Part shown: positions 23,747-32,489 of the stretch, piece by piece
Layout of the letters: the number at the start of each line of letters is the position of its first letter
Position numbering within the stretch: the stretch's first letter is position 1
Assembly (NCBI GenBank): GCA_934718135.1
Contig: CAKUZW010000001.1
Span: forward strand, 1-64,000
Length of the DNA stretch: 64,000 nt
Reading direction: 5' to 3'
From: an uncultured Candidatus Melainabacteria bacterium
Lineage (GTDB): Bacteria > Cyanobacteriota > Vampirovibrionia > Gastranaerophilales > Gastranaerophilaceae
Made by a program: the position numbers and the translations under genes
The notes under the pieces: generated by a model
The model's database searches: none
Told to the model about the DNA's origin: nothing
The model's input: the letters and a program-made list of their open reading frames with translations, nothing else

Positions 23747-24466
23747 ATTTGTGATAATACTAATTAGTTCGATAATAGAGGGTAGCTTTACCAAATCGAC
23801 AATTAATTGGCTGGATTGCTTCCGAATGCTTGTCAATGACCGAGGTCGTCATCCTGAGTCCACGCGAGCTCAAGCATTAAGGCGTGAGCCGTATCTGTTT
23901 AGTGCGAGTGCGGAGTTTCAGGATCTTAATAAGGGAATAAGTTCGTTACGTTTTTATGTCATTCTGAAAGCTTAGAAAATTTATACGAAGAATGAGTATA
24001 AAATTTTCTTGCTATTCAGAATCTATCAATGTTGATTTATTAAACAGCAGGTTGTTTCATGATTTGATTGTACTAAATGGATAGACCCTGAATCAGCTAA
24101 CGGCTACGCCGACGCATACGGACTCACACGTTTCGCCATAGCTCAACGGTTCGCTTTGTAAAGTTCAGAGTGACAATGTTATACGCCATCCTGAGGGTGA
24201 TAGCACGAAAGATCTAAGTACACTTGAAAGTAGATTCTTCGCATTCGCTCAGAATGACGAAAGAAATAAGATTCTAAAACAGTCTTGGTGGATTATTGGC
24301 AGGTCGGCCGGCTCAACGCAGCCCTCCCTGGGCTAGCTTCGCTCTTGCCAAAATCCGCAGTTCAAGATGACGTAGTAATTAATAAAAACGTAAAGATCTT
24401 AGTACCCTAGTGCCTTAAAGCCTTCTGTAACGAGCCTATTTATTTCCTTATTTCCTTGTCCCTTAG
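23747..24466. repeat. Repeat-filled gap of about 720 bp
   Basis: No gene is supported. In order: element F reversed (23786-23843, GGATTGCTTCCGAATGCTTG..., related to 63075-63134); element C (23848-23933); tract G (AAGGGAATAAGTTCGTTACG, 23930-23950); element D (23958-24174); element E (24186-24260, CATCCTGAGGGTGATAGCACGAAAGATCT type); a GC-rich piece (24290-24370) that resembles element A only at its edges; and tract G reversed (24405-24465). Short open frames here are repeat-derived. Confidence 0.75.
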
Positions 24467-24820
24467 TTAGGCTTGCACATCAAGTTTGTTACCTTGGTTT
24501 TTATTTTTAAGAGCCATTGCTTGCATTTTTATTTGTGTGGCTTGGTTTGCAACCTTGTAATCTTGACCTGACGGGTCAGATGGAGCCATTGCTGCTCGAA
24601 TTACGGTATTCGCGTGGTCAATTGTTTGTTGAGGATTTTTCTTATTTAATGTTGGCATTTGAATTGGAACATGCCCTGAAACCGGTATCCCTTCAGAATT
24701 TCTTTCTATAGAAATAGCTCCGGCAAATTGCCCTCCGGCTGCTTTATGTGCCATTTCGTGAGCATAAATGTGATTGTAATTTCTATTAATTAAATCCTGT
24801 TTTGCTAAAGTATTAATCAT
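24467..24820 (-). CDS. SprA-related putative metalloprotease, short form
   Basis: A 117-residue protein with IYAHEMAHKAAGGQFAG, a HExxH zinc motif at residues 21-25. Further on come SGHVPIQMP, QQTIDHANTVIRAAMAPSDPSGQDYKVANQATQIKMQAM. This layout (HExAHxxAGG, then a Thr-Ile-x-x-Ala segment and APxDPSxQDxxVAxxA) matches what I remember of the SprA-related family (PF12118). Members are usually longer, so this is the catalytic core alone. It has no signal peptide. The ATG is preceded by AGAGG. Substrate unknown. Confidence 0.75.
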   Translation of the reverse strand: MINTLAKQDLINRNYNHIYAHEMAHKAAGGQFAGAISIERNSEGIPVSGHVPIQMPTLNKKNPQQTIDHANTVIRAAMAPSDPSGQDYKVANQATQIKMQAMALKNKNQGNKLDVQA

Positions 24821-24886
24821 CCTCTACACACTCCTACGACTATTGTAGCAATCTGCTCTCATTTTGTCAATATCTTTATTGCTAAA

Positions 24887-25372
24887 TTAGGAAATCTCCC
24901 ATTCTTTAATTAGTTTATCCAAGCTATATCTTGCATTTGCCGGACTTGTGGATGGTTTTTTATAGCAATTGTATTTTTCTAACAAATCGGGAAAATATTT
25001 TTTGAATGCAGAATATGATTTGTTTCCGTTTAAATAAATTGCTTGGATATTTGGGTATTTTTTCAGTAAATTTCTTATGTCGTTTGGAATTTCATTCTGA
25101 ATATCAGAATCCAAACTCCCCTCTCGTTTGCAAGATTTAATGGTATCCCATAGTGCAATATTATTTTTCAAAAGGGTTTTCAATTTTAAAGCATAATCAA
25201 ATTTTGCTAAATTTGATTCGTTGCAATTTTGAGCCATAACCTTCCAAAATCGGTTTTGCGGATGAGCATAATATTGTTGCTGTTCTAGCGATTTAACTCC
25301 AGGCATTGACCCTAAAATAAGTATTTTAGAATTGCTATCTATTGAAGGTTTGAAACTTTTGCAATTGTTCAT
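24887..25372 (-). CDS. DNA-deoxyinosine / mismatch glycosylase of the uracil-glycosylase superfamily
   Basis: A 161-residue protein. ILILGSMPGVKSLEQQQYYAHPQNRFWKVM contains the superfamily motif GSMPG and the N/F-W signature (HPQNRFW) of the hypoxanthine-DNA glycosylase branch. AIYLNGNKSYSAFKKYF and KPSTSPANARYSLDKLIKEW form the second active-site region (SPANA). It should excise deaminated bases and start base-excision repair. Its ATG is only 11 bp after the 3' end of tRNA-Gly on the same strand. RNase Z processing of the tRNA would leave an almost leaderless mRNA, and no ribosome site is visible. Confidence 0.88.
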   Translation of the reverse strand: MNNCKSFKPSIDSNSKILILGSMPGVKSLEQQQYYAHPQNRFWKVMAQNCNESNLAKFDYALKLKTLLKNNIALWDTIKSCKREGSLDSDIQNEIPNDIRNLLKKYPNIQAIYLNGNKSYSAFKKYFPDLLEKYNCYKKPSTSPANARYSLDKLIKEWEIS

Positions 25373-25383
25373 AAATAAATATT

Positions 25384-25455
25384 AGCGGGCAACGAGACTC
25401 GAACTCGCGATCTTCTCCTTGGGAAGGAGACATTCTACCACTGAACTATGCCCGC
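25384..25455 (-). tRNA. tRNA-Gly (anticodon CCC)
   Basis: The minus strand gives GCGGGCA acceptor, D-arm with GTTCAGTGGTAGAA, anticodon arm TCTCC-TTCCCAA-GGAGA (anticodon CCC) and T-arm GCGAGTTCGAGTCTCGT. It closes with TGCCCGC and a U discriminator base, as is usual for tRNA-Gly. CCA is not encoded, unlike the tRNA-Ala of this window, so the CCA enzyme at 52618-53736 must add it. Confidence 0.96.
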
Positions 25456-25521
25456 ATTTATTTTCCCCAATCTCAATATATCACAAAAATTTATTTTGAG
25501 TATTTTTAGTATTAGTTTATT

Positions 25522-27867
25522 TTAATGAAGTCCTTTATCTGAAAAAATGTCAAAATAATAGTTATTATTGCTTGAGAACAACCTATCATTATGACCTGTT
25601 ATTTTTAATTCCATTTTATATTTAGCGGTATTATTATTTTTTCCGGTATTTTTTATTCCTGAATCGCCCCACTCTTTTGCAAAAGATGTTAAAGCTTCTT
25701 CAAACCCTTTTAAATATGGCAAACAAAGCGGATATTTATATTTTTCGATAATCTGTTGTTTTGCTTTTGCTCCGATTGTTGCCGGAATATAATCATTTCC
25801 TATTTTTGTCAAAATTTGTGTATCAACAGAAATATATTCATTTTCGATTATATTTTTCAGAATGCTTTTTTCAACATTATTTTTTATGTCAAAAATATCA
25901 ATCAGCTTTGTAATTTGCTTTTTGTCTTCGGGTGACAAATCTTGGTAATCATCAAATTTACACAAAGATTTTACTGCATCTTCATTTGTTGGAGATTTTT
26001 CTATTACCTTTTTTAGAATTTCAGGATTTCTTGAATATTTTTCACTCTCAGGGTAAGTTTCTACAATTCCCGAATTAACCAAATACTGTCCTGCTTTATC
26101 TATATCAACCGTTCCGTCAGATTTTTGTCCGAATTGAACTGCTTTATCAAAAACATCAACGCTTATCGGGTTTTCTTTGTAATATGTAAAAGTGTCCCAA
26201 CGGAGTATGTTTTGTTCAAGTTTATTTTTGTCAATAATTTTGTTATCTTTTTGAAGATTTTTGCTAATCAAATCTATCAAAAATTTGGCGTTTTCACTTT
26301 CTTCCAAATTTTTAGGTCGGTGTTTGGAACAGGCAAGTGCCATATTTGTTAAATTATTTGCATATAAAATATTTATTGCATTATCAAATTCTTTTTTCAA
26401 ATTATTCAAAGTTGCAATTTTTTCATGCATTATTTTTAGTTTTTCTTCATTTTTTTTCCGCTCAATTTCATTTAATTCTATTGTGCCTTTTGGGGTTAGA
26501 TCTTTGAGAGCGTCTGTTATTTCTTTTTCTTGAATTTTCCCTTCTTGAAGTTCATCCAGTTTTCTTAGGAATAATATTAGATTTTTGTTGTCTTCAGGGG
26601 TGAAGTTACAATTGTCAAAGTCAATAATATTTTTCAATATTTCTTCGTTGTTCCCTATTTCGCTATTTGCAAAATAGTTTAACCTGTTTCTGAAATCCTG
26701 AATATCAAAATGTTCATAATCTTTTTGAGCTAAGTCTATTTGTTTTGCTATTTTTATAAAGCTTTTGATTTTATCAGGAATTTTTTCAAATTTGTATTCT
26801 GAACCTTTAAGTTCAGATAGTTTTATTTTCTTTTCGGTTTTTCCGTATTCAATTTCGTTTAATTTTTTCCCTTCTAATATTTGTTGCTTAATAGTATGGA
26901 GTACAAAGTTATCAAAGTTAGAGAATAATAATTTTATATCTAATTCAGATACTTTGGGGTTGTTATCTTTTTTGTATTCAGGAATTATTGAAAGTCCTTT
27001 TTCTTTAGTTTTTTGGAATCTGTCAATAATTCTGATAATTGTAGGTTCGGCAATTTTTTTTAAGAATGCTACAGGGTCAATGTTATATTTTTTTATGGTT
27101 TCTATGATTGAATTTTTTAATGGGTTGTCTAAGTAATCGAGCAGTTCATCTGAATTGTGAACTTTATTCTGAATTCCTTCATATAAATCACGCGTGAAAG
27201 ATTCTTCAATTTTTTTTGCAATAACTTCTTCCGGTTTGGTAGGGGTTTTTATCTGTGGAAAATATTTATTTAATTCTTCAATTGTGTAAATTCCATTGAG
27301 TTTTTTGTAGTGGTCTTTGAAAATTTGTTCAAAGTCAAAATTTCCTTCTTCTATTGCTGTTTTGAATTTATTTAATAATTGGTAATCCCAACGTTCATCT
27401 GTTTTGGGTTGATTTTTGGGTTTTTCAGGTTTGAAAAGATTTTTGCGTAGTCTGTTGTATTCTTTTAGTATTTTATTTGATTCTTCGTATTTTTGTTGTG
27501 CATTTAAGGCTTTATTTTCACTTAAATTTTCCATTTGAGTCAAAAGTGATACTTGTTGTTTAATATTTGCTCTAAAGCCTAATATTAATTTTTTAAGTGC
27601 ATATGCAAATAAATCTGCTGAATCGGTATCCTTTATTTCCGTTTGAAGGAGTTCATTTATTTGTTTTAGCAATTTATTTTTTGCAGCTTCAATGTTTGCA
27701 GTTTTGGGTTTTACGTTATAAATAGCTCCAAATGCAATTTGGGAGTAATCAACTTTGTCAAAATTTTGTTTTGTTAGTGGGGTGGTGTATTTTTGTGAAT
27801 TTATTTGATTATTATTAATTTGTTGTTTTTTATTTGTTGGGGTAAATGTAATTTTTTGTATCTGCAT
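25522..27867 (-). CDS. Large helical hypothetical protein with N-terminal FG motif
   Basis: The product has 781 residues. The start at 27867 is preferred because AAGGAAG lies 6 nt before that ATG (MQIQKITFTPTNKK...). A longer frame starts 7 codons earlier with no such site. Residues 40-50 contain QIAFGAIYNVKPK, the short motif shared with several small proteins here. The remainder is Lys/Glu/Asn/Ile-rich and almost all helical, without membrane segments or recognised domains (for example FKTAIEEGNFDFEQIFKDHYKKL and EIERKKNEEKLKIMHEKIATLNNLKKEF). Size and composition suggest a large cytoplasmic or effector-like protein. No function is assigned. Confidence 0.75.
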   Translation of the reverse strand: MQIQKITFTPTNKKQQINNNQINSQKYTTPLTKQNFDKVDYSQIAFGAIYNVKPKTANIEAAKNKLLKQINELLQTEIKDTDSADLFAYALKKLILGFRANIKQQVSLLTQMENLSENKALNAQQKYEESNKILKEYNRLRKNLFKPEKPKNQPKTDERWDYQLLNKFKTAIEEGNFDFEQIFKDHYKKLNGIYTIEELNKYFPQIKTPTKPEEVIAKKIEESFTRDLYEGIQNKVHNSDELLDYLDNPLKNSIIETIKKYNIDPVAFLKKIAEPTIIRIIDRFQKTKEKGLSIIPEYKKDNNPKVSELDIKLLFSNFDNFVLHTIKQQILEGKKLNEIEYGKTEKKIKLSELKGSEYKFEKIPDKIKSFIKIAKQIDLAQKDYEHFDIQDFRNRLNYFANSEIGNNEEILKNIIDFDNCNFTPEDNKNLILFLRKLDELQEGKIQEKEITDALKDLTPKGTIELNEIERKKNEEKLKIMHEKIATLNNLKKEFDNAINILYANNLTNMALACSKHRPKNLEESENAKFLIDLISKNLQKDNKIIDKNKLEQNILRWDTFTYYKENPISVDVFDKAVQFGQKSDGTVDIDKAGQYLVNSGIVETYPESEKYSRNPEILKKVIEKSPTNEDAVKSLCKFDDYQDLSPEDKKQITKLIDIFDIKNNVEKSILKNIIENEYISVDTQILTKIGNDYIPATIGAKAKQQIIEKYKYPLCLPYLKGFEEALTSFAKEWGDSGIKNTGKNNNTAKYKMELKITGHNDRLFSSNNNYYFDIFSDKGLH

Positions 27868-27955
27868 AATACTTCCTTGCTTCAACAATAATCATAAATC
27901 AAGTAAAGGTAAATTGTTGTTATTTAGGAGTGAAAAGTTTACAATATTTACAAAA

Positions 27956-27993
27956 AAAGAACCCCTTATAACTTTTGAAGGAGTTCTTTTTTT
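27956..27993. terminator. Terminator-like hairpin in a divergent gene gap
   Basis: AAAGAACCCCTT and AAGGAGTTCTTT pair (one mismatch) and are flanked by A- and T-runs, so it can act in both directions. It lies between two divergent genes, where a gene-end terminator is not expected. It might end a short transcript or attenuate the leader of the EamA gene. Confidence 0.5.
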
Positions 27994-28100
27994 GCATAAG
28001 TTATTTAATTAAACGTTTTTACCCATTTCAAGAGCTTGGTTTGGACAATTCGACCAAAAATGAATATTATATTATAATAGAGTCAAAGAGGTTTAGTGTT

Positions 28101-29030
28101 ATGGATAAAAGAGTTTTATCAAATATTGCATTATTTTTTACGGCATTGATATGGGGAGTATCGTTTGTTGCCCAAAAAGCAGGCATGGAGTATGTTGGGG
28201 CGTTTAGTTTTAATGCTGCTAGAAGTTTGCTTGGTGGTTTAAGCTTAATTCCGGTAATTTTTATTGCTAAACTTTTGACAAAAGATACTCGAACTAAAGA
28301 GATAAAACATCAGCAACATAAGAATTTGTTTAAGGCAGGACTTGCTTGTGGTGGGGCATTGTTTACGGCAATGACTATTCAACAATGCAGTATGGCTTAT
28401 GCAACTGCAGGAAAGGCGGGATTTATTTCTGCTCTTTATATAATTTTTGTTCCGATAATTTCAGTATTTTTTGGTTCAAAATTGGAAAATAAAGTTAAAA
28501 TTAGTGTAGGTTTAGCATTAATTGGTTTATATTTGTTATGTTTCAAACCTGATAACGGAGGGTTTGGAATTTATGATATTTTATTATTGATTAGTGCATT
28601 TTTCTATGGTGTACATATTTTGGTTGTAAATTATTTTTCAAAATTTGTTAATGCGACAAAAGCTTCTTGTGCTCAATTTTTCGTAGTCGGATTGTTGTCT
28701 ATCCCATTGATGTTAATATTTGAAAATCCTACACTCCAAAGTTTTATTGATTGTAGAATTCCAATTTTATATGCAGGAATTTTGACTTGTGGAGTTGCTT
28801 ATACATTGCAAATTTTGGGACAAAAATATTCTAAAACTCCAACAGTTGCATCTATTATTTTGTCTTTAGAATCTGTATTTGCCGTTGTCGGAGGTGGAAT
28901 AATTTTGCACGAAACAATGACTCCTAAAGAAATTTTAGGGTGTGTATTTATGATTGTTGCAGTGATATTATCCCAATTGAAGTCCACATCTAAATTACAT
29001 CATGGAGTTCCTCAAATAGAAGAAAAATAA
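28101..29030 (+). CDS. EamA/DMT-family transporter
   Basis: A 309-residue membrane protein of the drug/metabolite transporter superfamily, with two EamA repeats of five helices each. Repeat 1 starts NIALFFTALIWGVSFVAQKAGMEYVGAFSFNAARSLLGGLSLIPVIFI. Repeat 2 starts YDILLLISAFFYGVHILVVNYFSK. It ends IILSLESVFAVVGGGIILHETMTPKEILGCVFMIVAVILSQL, a very typical EamA ending. The ATG at 28101 has GAGG 12 nt upstream and is preferred over an upstream in-frame start. Substrate (amino acid, nucleoside or drug) cannot be told. Confidence 0.93.
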   Translation: MDKRVLSNIALFFTALIWGVSFVAQKAGMEYVGAFSFNAARSLLGGLSLIPVIFIAKLLTKDTRTKEIKHQQHKNLFKAGLACGGALFTAMTIQQCSMAYATAGKAGFISALYIIFVPIISVFFGSKLENKVKISVGLALIGLYLLCFKPDNGGFGIYDILLLISAFFYGVHILVVNYFSKFVNATKASCAQFFVVGLLSIPLMLIFENPTLQSFIDCRIPILYAGILTCGVAYTLQILGQKYSKTPTVASIILSLESVFAVVGGGIILHETMTPKEILGCVFMIVAVILSQLKSTSKLHHGVPQIEEK

Positions 29031-29057
29031 TGCATCTATTTTGAGATTGGCGAAGTG

Positions 29058-29086
29058 CAAAACATTAGGGTGTTAACCCCTAGTGT
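29058..29086 (-). terminator. Terminator of the HD-domain gene
   Basis: On the minus strand ACACTAGGG pairs with CCCTAATGT (one G-T pair) and is followed by TTTTG. It lies just after the stop of the gene at 29100. Confidence 0.5.
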
Positions 29087-29099
29087 TGATAGTTCGTTT

Positions 29100-29906
29100 T
29101 TATAAATAGCACTTTCTTTCTTGACCTGCAACACCGGCATAAAGTTCAACATATTGTTTTGCCGGACTTGCGTCAATTTTTGGCAAAAGAACTTCTTCAA
29201 TTTGGAAAAATCCAACATCACTTGACATTTCAATATCAATTTTGATAGGTTTCTTTTCGCCCCTGTGAATTCCGATACGATTGATTGCGTTTGCTGAATA
29301 TTTGTGGATATCTCCAACTTTTGGAGTCGTATTTATGGCTAGAGGAATTCTTGCTCTACCTTTTGTCATATCACAACCGTCTGCAATCAAGATAATTCCT
29401 GCTTCTGTTGAGTGGATTTTTCTTGATGTCATGTGACCGATTATTGCTTCAATTGCAACGGCTCTAATTATTACTCGTTTGTGCAAGTCATCAGGAAACA
29501 TGTGCATTAATGCTCTTTCAATTAAAGGTTTTGCCAAAAATACTGACATTTCTTCATGACCTTGACGTCCGATTGACATTCCTAAATCGTGCATCAAACC
29601 TGATAAAATTACGGCACACATACTATCTGTAAATGTTCCGATTTCTTCGTTTTCAAGAGAAGTTTTAATTCCTGCTTCGTGCAAAATATTTAACATTTTT
29701 ATTGCGTTACTCATAACTTGACGCATGTGAACAGGGCCGTGGTCGTTAAAACCAAGTCGTCTGATTGAAACATTATTTGCATATTCTTGCATTTCTTGAA
29801 GTTCTTCATCTGCAAATAAGTATTTTGCAAGTTCTGTACATATAGGATTATTTTTTAGTCTGTCAAGAATTTTTGACTCTGTTGAAAGCTCTTTAACTGA
29901 TTTCAT
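29100..29906 (-). CDS. HD-domain phosphohydrolase
   Basis: A 268-residue soluble protein with the metal-binding HD signature. The first His is in NDHGPVHMRQVM, His-Asp is in LSGLMHDLGMSIGRQGHEEMS (about residue 106), and a further His/Asp pair is in IIGHMTSRKIHSTEAGIILIADGCDMTKGRARIP. HD enzymes hydrolyse phosphates of nucleotides or second messengers. The C-terminal 80 residues (GDIHKYSANAINRIGIHRGEKKPIKIDIEMSSDVGFFQIEEVLLPKI) are beta-rich. Similar stand-alone HD proteins are known from archaea and Firmicutes without an assigned substrate. AAAGGAAAG precedes the ATG. Confidence 0.88.
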   Translation of the reverse strand: MKSVKELSTESKILDRLKNNPICTELAKYLFADEELQEMQEYANNVSIRRLGFNDHGPVHMRQVMSNAIKMLNILHEAGIKTSLENEEIGTFTDSMCAVILSGLMHDLGMSIGRQGHEEMSVFLAKPLIERALMHMFPDDLHKRVIIRAVAIEAIIGHMTSRKIHSTEAGIILIADGCDMTKGRARIPLAINTTPKVGDIHKYSANAINRIGIHRGEKKPIKIDIEMSSDVGFFQIEEVLLPKIDASPAKQYVELYAGVAGQERKCYL

Positions 29907-30048
29907 TATTCTTTCCTTTTGTTAAATCTCTACTAATTATATGATAACGCATAATTATAAAAAAGTTAAGTGATAAAATTTGAACATATTTTGAAACAAT
30001 TAAAATTATTCTTCTATATTCGTAGTAATATTATAATGGAAGAGTGTC

Positions 30049-31368
30049 GTGAAGAAATTTTTATTTATTGCATTTTTAATATTATTTAGTTCATTATCAA
30101 CTCAAGCAGCAGAAGAAATTTGTTTGGAGTTTGATAACAATTTTCAACCCCTAGTGATAAATGATGAGTCTCACTCAGCAGAACCTGATTCTGTTTCTGA
30201 TAAAGATATTTTGAGCGTTGATGATGTTGATAGTGCGGGAGTGCTTGAAGATGAAAATTTGCTAGAAGAAACTCCACCGATGTTTGGAAACATCCCGATA
30301 TTAAAAGAAGCAACTGTTGTTGAACAACAGAACAGATTTTTTCAAGGTTTGACAAAAGAAGCTGACAGGCTTTATAAATTAAAGATTGAACAAACAAATA
30401 CGGCATCATCCTTATTTAAAGAACCGTTAACAAAGCATTTTCAATCAGGCCCTTTAGAGGCTTTTCATCCTTGGGCTGTTTTTGGAATGAATGTAGAAGA
30501 AAATTTTCAAGAAGGCGGACATTCTTATAACAAATACAATCCATTCTTGGTTAATGCAATTTTAGATGGCAGATTTCGGGGTGGGAAAGAGAATTTTAGA
30601 ATTTTGTTAGATGCATCTCATCAACATGACAGACCTTTTATGAGGCAGTTTATTCAGGATTTTTATGTGGAATCTAAAAGAATTCCCCACCATACAATCC
30701 TTGTCGGACGTTCGAGAACAGGTATCGGCTATGAAGGTATTCAATCTCCGTATACTTTGCCATTATTAAATCGTTCTCAAATTTCTCGAAATTTTGGAAA
30801 TATCAGAAAAACAGGTGTCAGAATTTTGGGAAATTATTCATTTGTTGATTATGATATTGGCGGGTACGATTCTGCAACATTTTTCTCTGAATTTTTTCCG
30901 GGGATGGAATTTGACGGTTGGGTAAATTTCAAACCATTAGCCAAAACCAACGGTAAATATGGAAAACTTGTGACCGGTGGCGGTATTATTACAGGTCGTA
31001 GGCACTCAACAGATTATTTTATTAGTGGTGCATACATTGGATATGAATACAAAAGATTTTGGACAAGGATGGAATATTCTGCAGCAAATGGTTCAAACGG
31101 CCCCTCCGGTTTGACTTCAAAACACCGTCAAGGTTGGTACATCACACTTGGTTACAAAATAACGAAAAAGCTTGAAGCAATAGCAAGGTATGACGAATTT
31201 GATCCTGATAAATCAGTTCATCATGACCATAGGAGAGAATACACAGCAGGACTTAATTATTATATCAAAGGTCAAGCATTGAAACTTGTTTTGAATTATA
31301 TATTCTGCCAAAATGAAAGTAACCCAAATAGTCATAGAATATTATTGGGTGCACAAATTGCGATATAA
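30049..31368 (+). CDS. Outer-membrane porin, OprP/phosphate-selective type
   Basis: A 439-residue protein starting at GTG with a signal peptide (VKKFLFIAFLILFSSLSTQAAEE). An acidic region (30-85) is followed by a beta-barrel domain from about 130: alternating polar/hydrophobic strands such as FVDYDIGGYDSATFFS, GKLVTGGGIITGRRHSTDYFISGAYIGYEYKRFWTRMEYSAAN. The end, GWYITLGYKITKKLEAIARYDEFDP...EYTAGLNYYIKGQALKLVLNYIF...HRILLGAQIAI, has the pattern of the porin O/P family. It probably forms a diffusion channel in the outer membrane. A TATAAT occurs 11 nt before the GTG. This supports a diderm cell envelope. Confidence 0.85.
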   Translation: MKKFLFIAFLILFSSLSTQAAEEICLEFDNNFQPLVINDESHSAEPDSVSDKDILSVDDVDSAGVLEDENLLEETPPMFGNIPILKEATVVEQQNRFFQGLTKEADRLYKLKIEQTNTASSLFKEPLTKHFQSGPLEAFHPWAVFGMNVEENFQEGGHSYNKYNPFLVNAILDGRFRGGKENFRILLDASHQHDRPFMRQFIQDFYVESKRIPHHTILVGRSRTGIGYEGIQSPYTLPLLNRSQISRNFGNIRKTGVRILGNYSFVDYDIGGYDSATFFSEFFPGMEFDGWVNFKPLAKTNGKYGKLVTGGGIITGRRHSTDYFISGAYIGYEYKRFWTRMEYSAANGSNGPSGLTSKHRQGWYITLGYKITKKLEAIARYDEFDPDKSVHHDHRREYTAGLNYYIKGQALKLVLNYIFCQNESNPNSHRILLGAQIAI

Positions 31369-31371
31369 GAA

Positions 31372-32421
31372 TTAGTAAATTATTTCTCCACCGCCTATCA
31401 AATGAGAGTCATTTAGGTCATAAATTACCCCTGCTTGACCTGACGTGATAGAGTTTACGGGTTCATAAAATTCTATTTCTGCTTTGTCTTGCAAAATGTG
31501 AATATGGGCTTTTTTAGCTTGCATATTATAGCGAATTTTTACCATTGCATCGAATTCTTCTTTTTCTTGTGGGTAAGAAAAATTCAAGTTTTTTATTACT
31601 AAACTTTTCCTGAAATCATCTTCTTTTTTTCCAAGATAAACAATATTTTTTTCTGCATCAATATCAACTACATATAGAGCGTAAGGTGCTGCAATCCCAA
31701 TCCCTTTGCGTTGACCGATTGTATATAAGTAGTGTCCGTTATGTTTCCCAAGTTTTTTGCCTGTAGATATTTCTATAAAATCTCCTGACATATTTCCAAA
31801 TTTGTCAATCAGATATTTTTTTGTTGTATTTGGTTTTTGAATAAAACAAATATCTTGACTTTCTTTTGAAGATTTTGGGGGAAGATCATAATCAATTGCG
31901 ATTTGTTTAACTTGCGTTTTGTCATAATCATATAGTGGAAAAACAGTTTTTGATAATTCGTTTTGTCCTAATCTGTAAAGAAAATACAGTTGGTCTTTGT
32001 GGGAGTCTTTTGCCGGATATAGTTTGTAAAAATCTCCGTCTTTTCTAATATTTGCATAATGTCCCGTTGCAAATATATCGGCTCCGAGTTCATCTGTTGC
32101 GTATTTGAATATTTCTCCCCATTTGATAAATTGATTACAAACAATACATGGGTTTGGCGTTTTGCCGTTTTTATAAGAATTTTCGAAATAGTCAATAACA
32201 TGTTTTTGAAATTTGTCACAAACATCCAATATGTAGAGTTTTATTCCTAATTTATCTGCAACTTTTTGAGCGTTTTGGCAAATTGTATCCGCAGCTTGTG
32301 TATTAACCATTTTCCCTGTAATACCAATAACTTCATATCCTTTTTGTTGGAGTAACAGTGCGGTAACTGAACTATCTACTCCTCCACTCATTGCAACTGC
32401 TGCTATTTTCTTTGTAGTCAT
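31372..32421 (-). CDS. mnmA: tRNA-specific 2-thiouridylase MnmA
   Basis: A 349-residue enzyme that places sulfur at U34 of Lys, Glu and Gln tRNAs. Motifs: PP-loop AVAMSGGVDSSVTALLL; NPCIVCNQFIKWG with the first catalytic Cys; IFATGHYANI; YFLYRLGQNEL; SQDICFI with the second Cys; GTK-like region TGKKLGKHNGHYLYTIGQRKGIG; and the C-terminal VNSITSGQAGVIYD. AAAGGA precedes the ATG. The stop codons of this gene and the porin are only 3 bp apart (convergent). Confidence 0.97.
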   Translation of the reverse strand: MTTKKIAAVAMSGGVDSSVTALLLQQKGYEVIGITGKMVNTQAADTICQNAQKVADKLGIKLYILDVCDKFQKHVIDYFENSYKNGKTPNPCIVCNQFIKWGEIFKYATDELGADIFATGHYANIRKDGDFYKLYPAKDSHKDQLYFLYRLGQNELSKTVFPLYDYDKTQVKQIAIDYDLPPKSSKESQDICFIQKPNTTKKYLIDKFGNMSGDFIEISTGKKLGKHNGHYLYTIGQRKGIGIAAPYALYVVDIDAEKNIVYLGKKEDDFRKSLVIKNLNFSYPQEKEEFDAMVKIRYNMQAKKAHIHILQDKAEIEFYEPVNSITSGQAGVIYDLNDSHLIGGGEIIY

Positions 32422-32489
32422 TTGTTTTTCCTTTTTTCTTTATTATAAATGAAATATTTTCTATTTATAATTTATGTTATAATTTTGGT

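Noticed and set aside
23751..23975. 74-residue plus-strand frame after the prepilin gene
   Set aside because: It consists of elements F and C and has no ribosome site.
24290..24370. A further tRNA or structured RNA in the GC-rich piece of the repeat gap
   Set aside because: GC-rich inverted parts exist (CAGCCCTCCCTGGGCT), but there is no T-arm consensus and the edges match the repeat family.
29036..29317. 93-residue minus-strand frame overlapping the HD gene
   Set aside because: It is in another frame of the HD gene's 3' end and contains the terminator hairpin. No ribosome site is seen.
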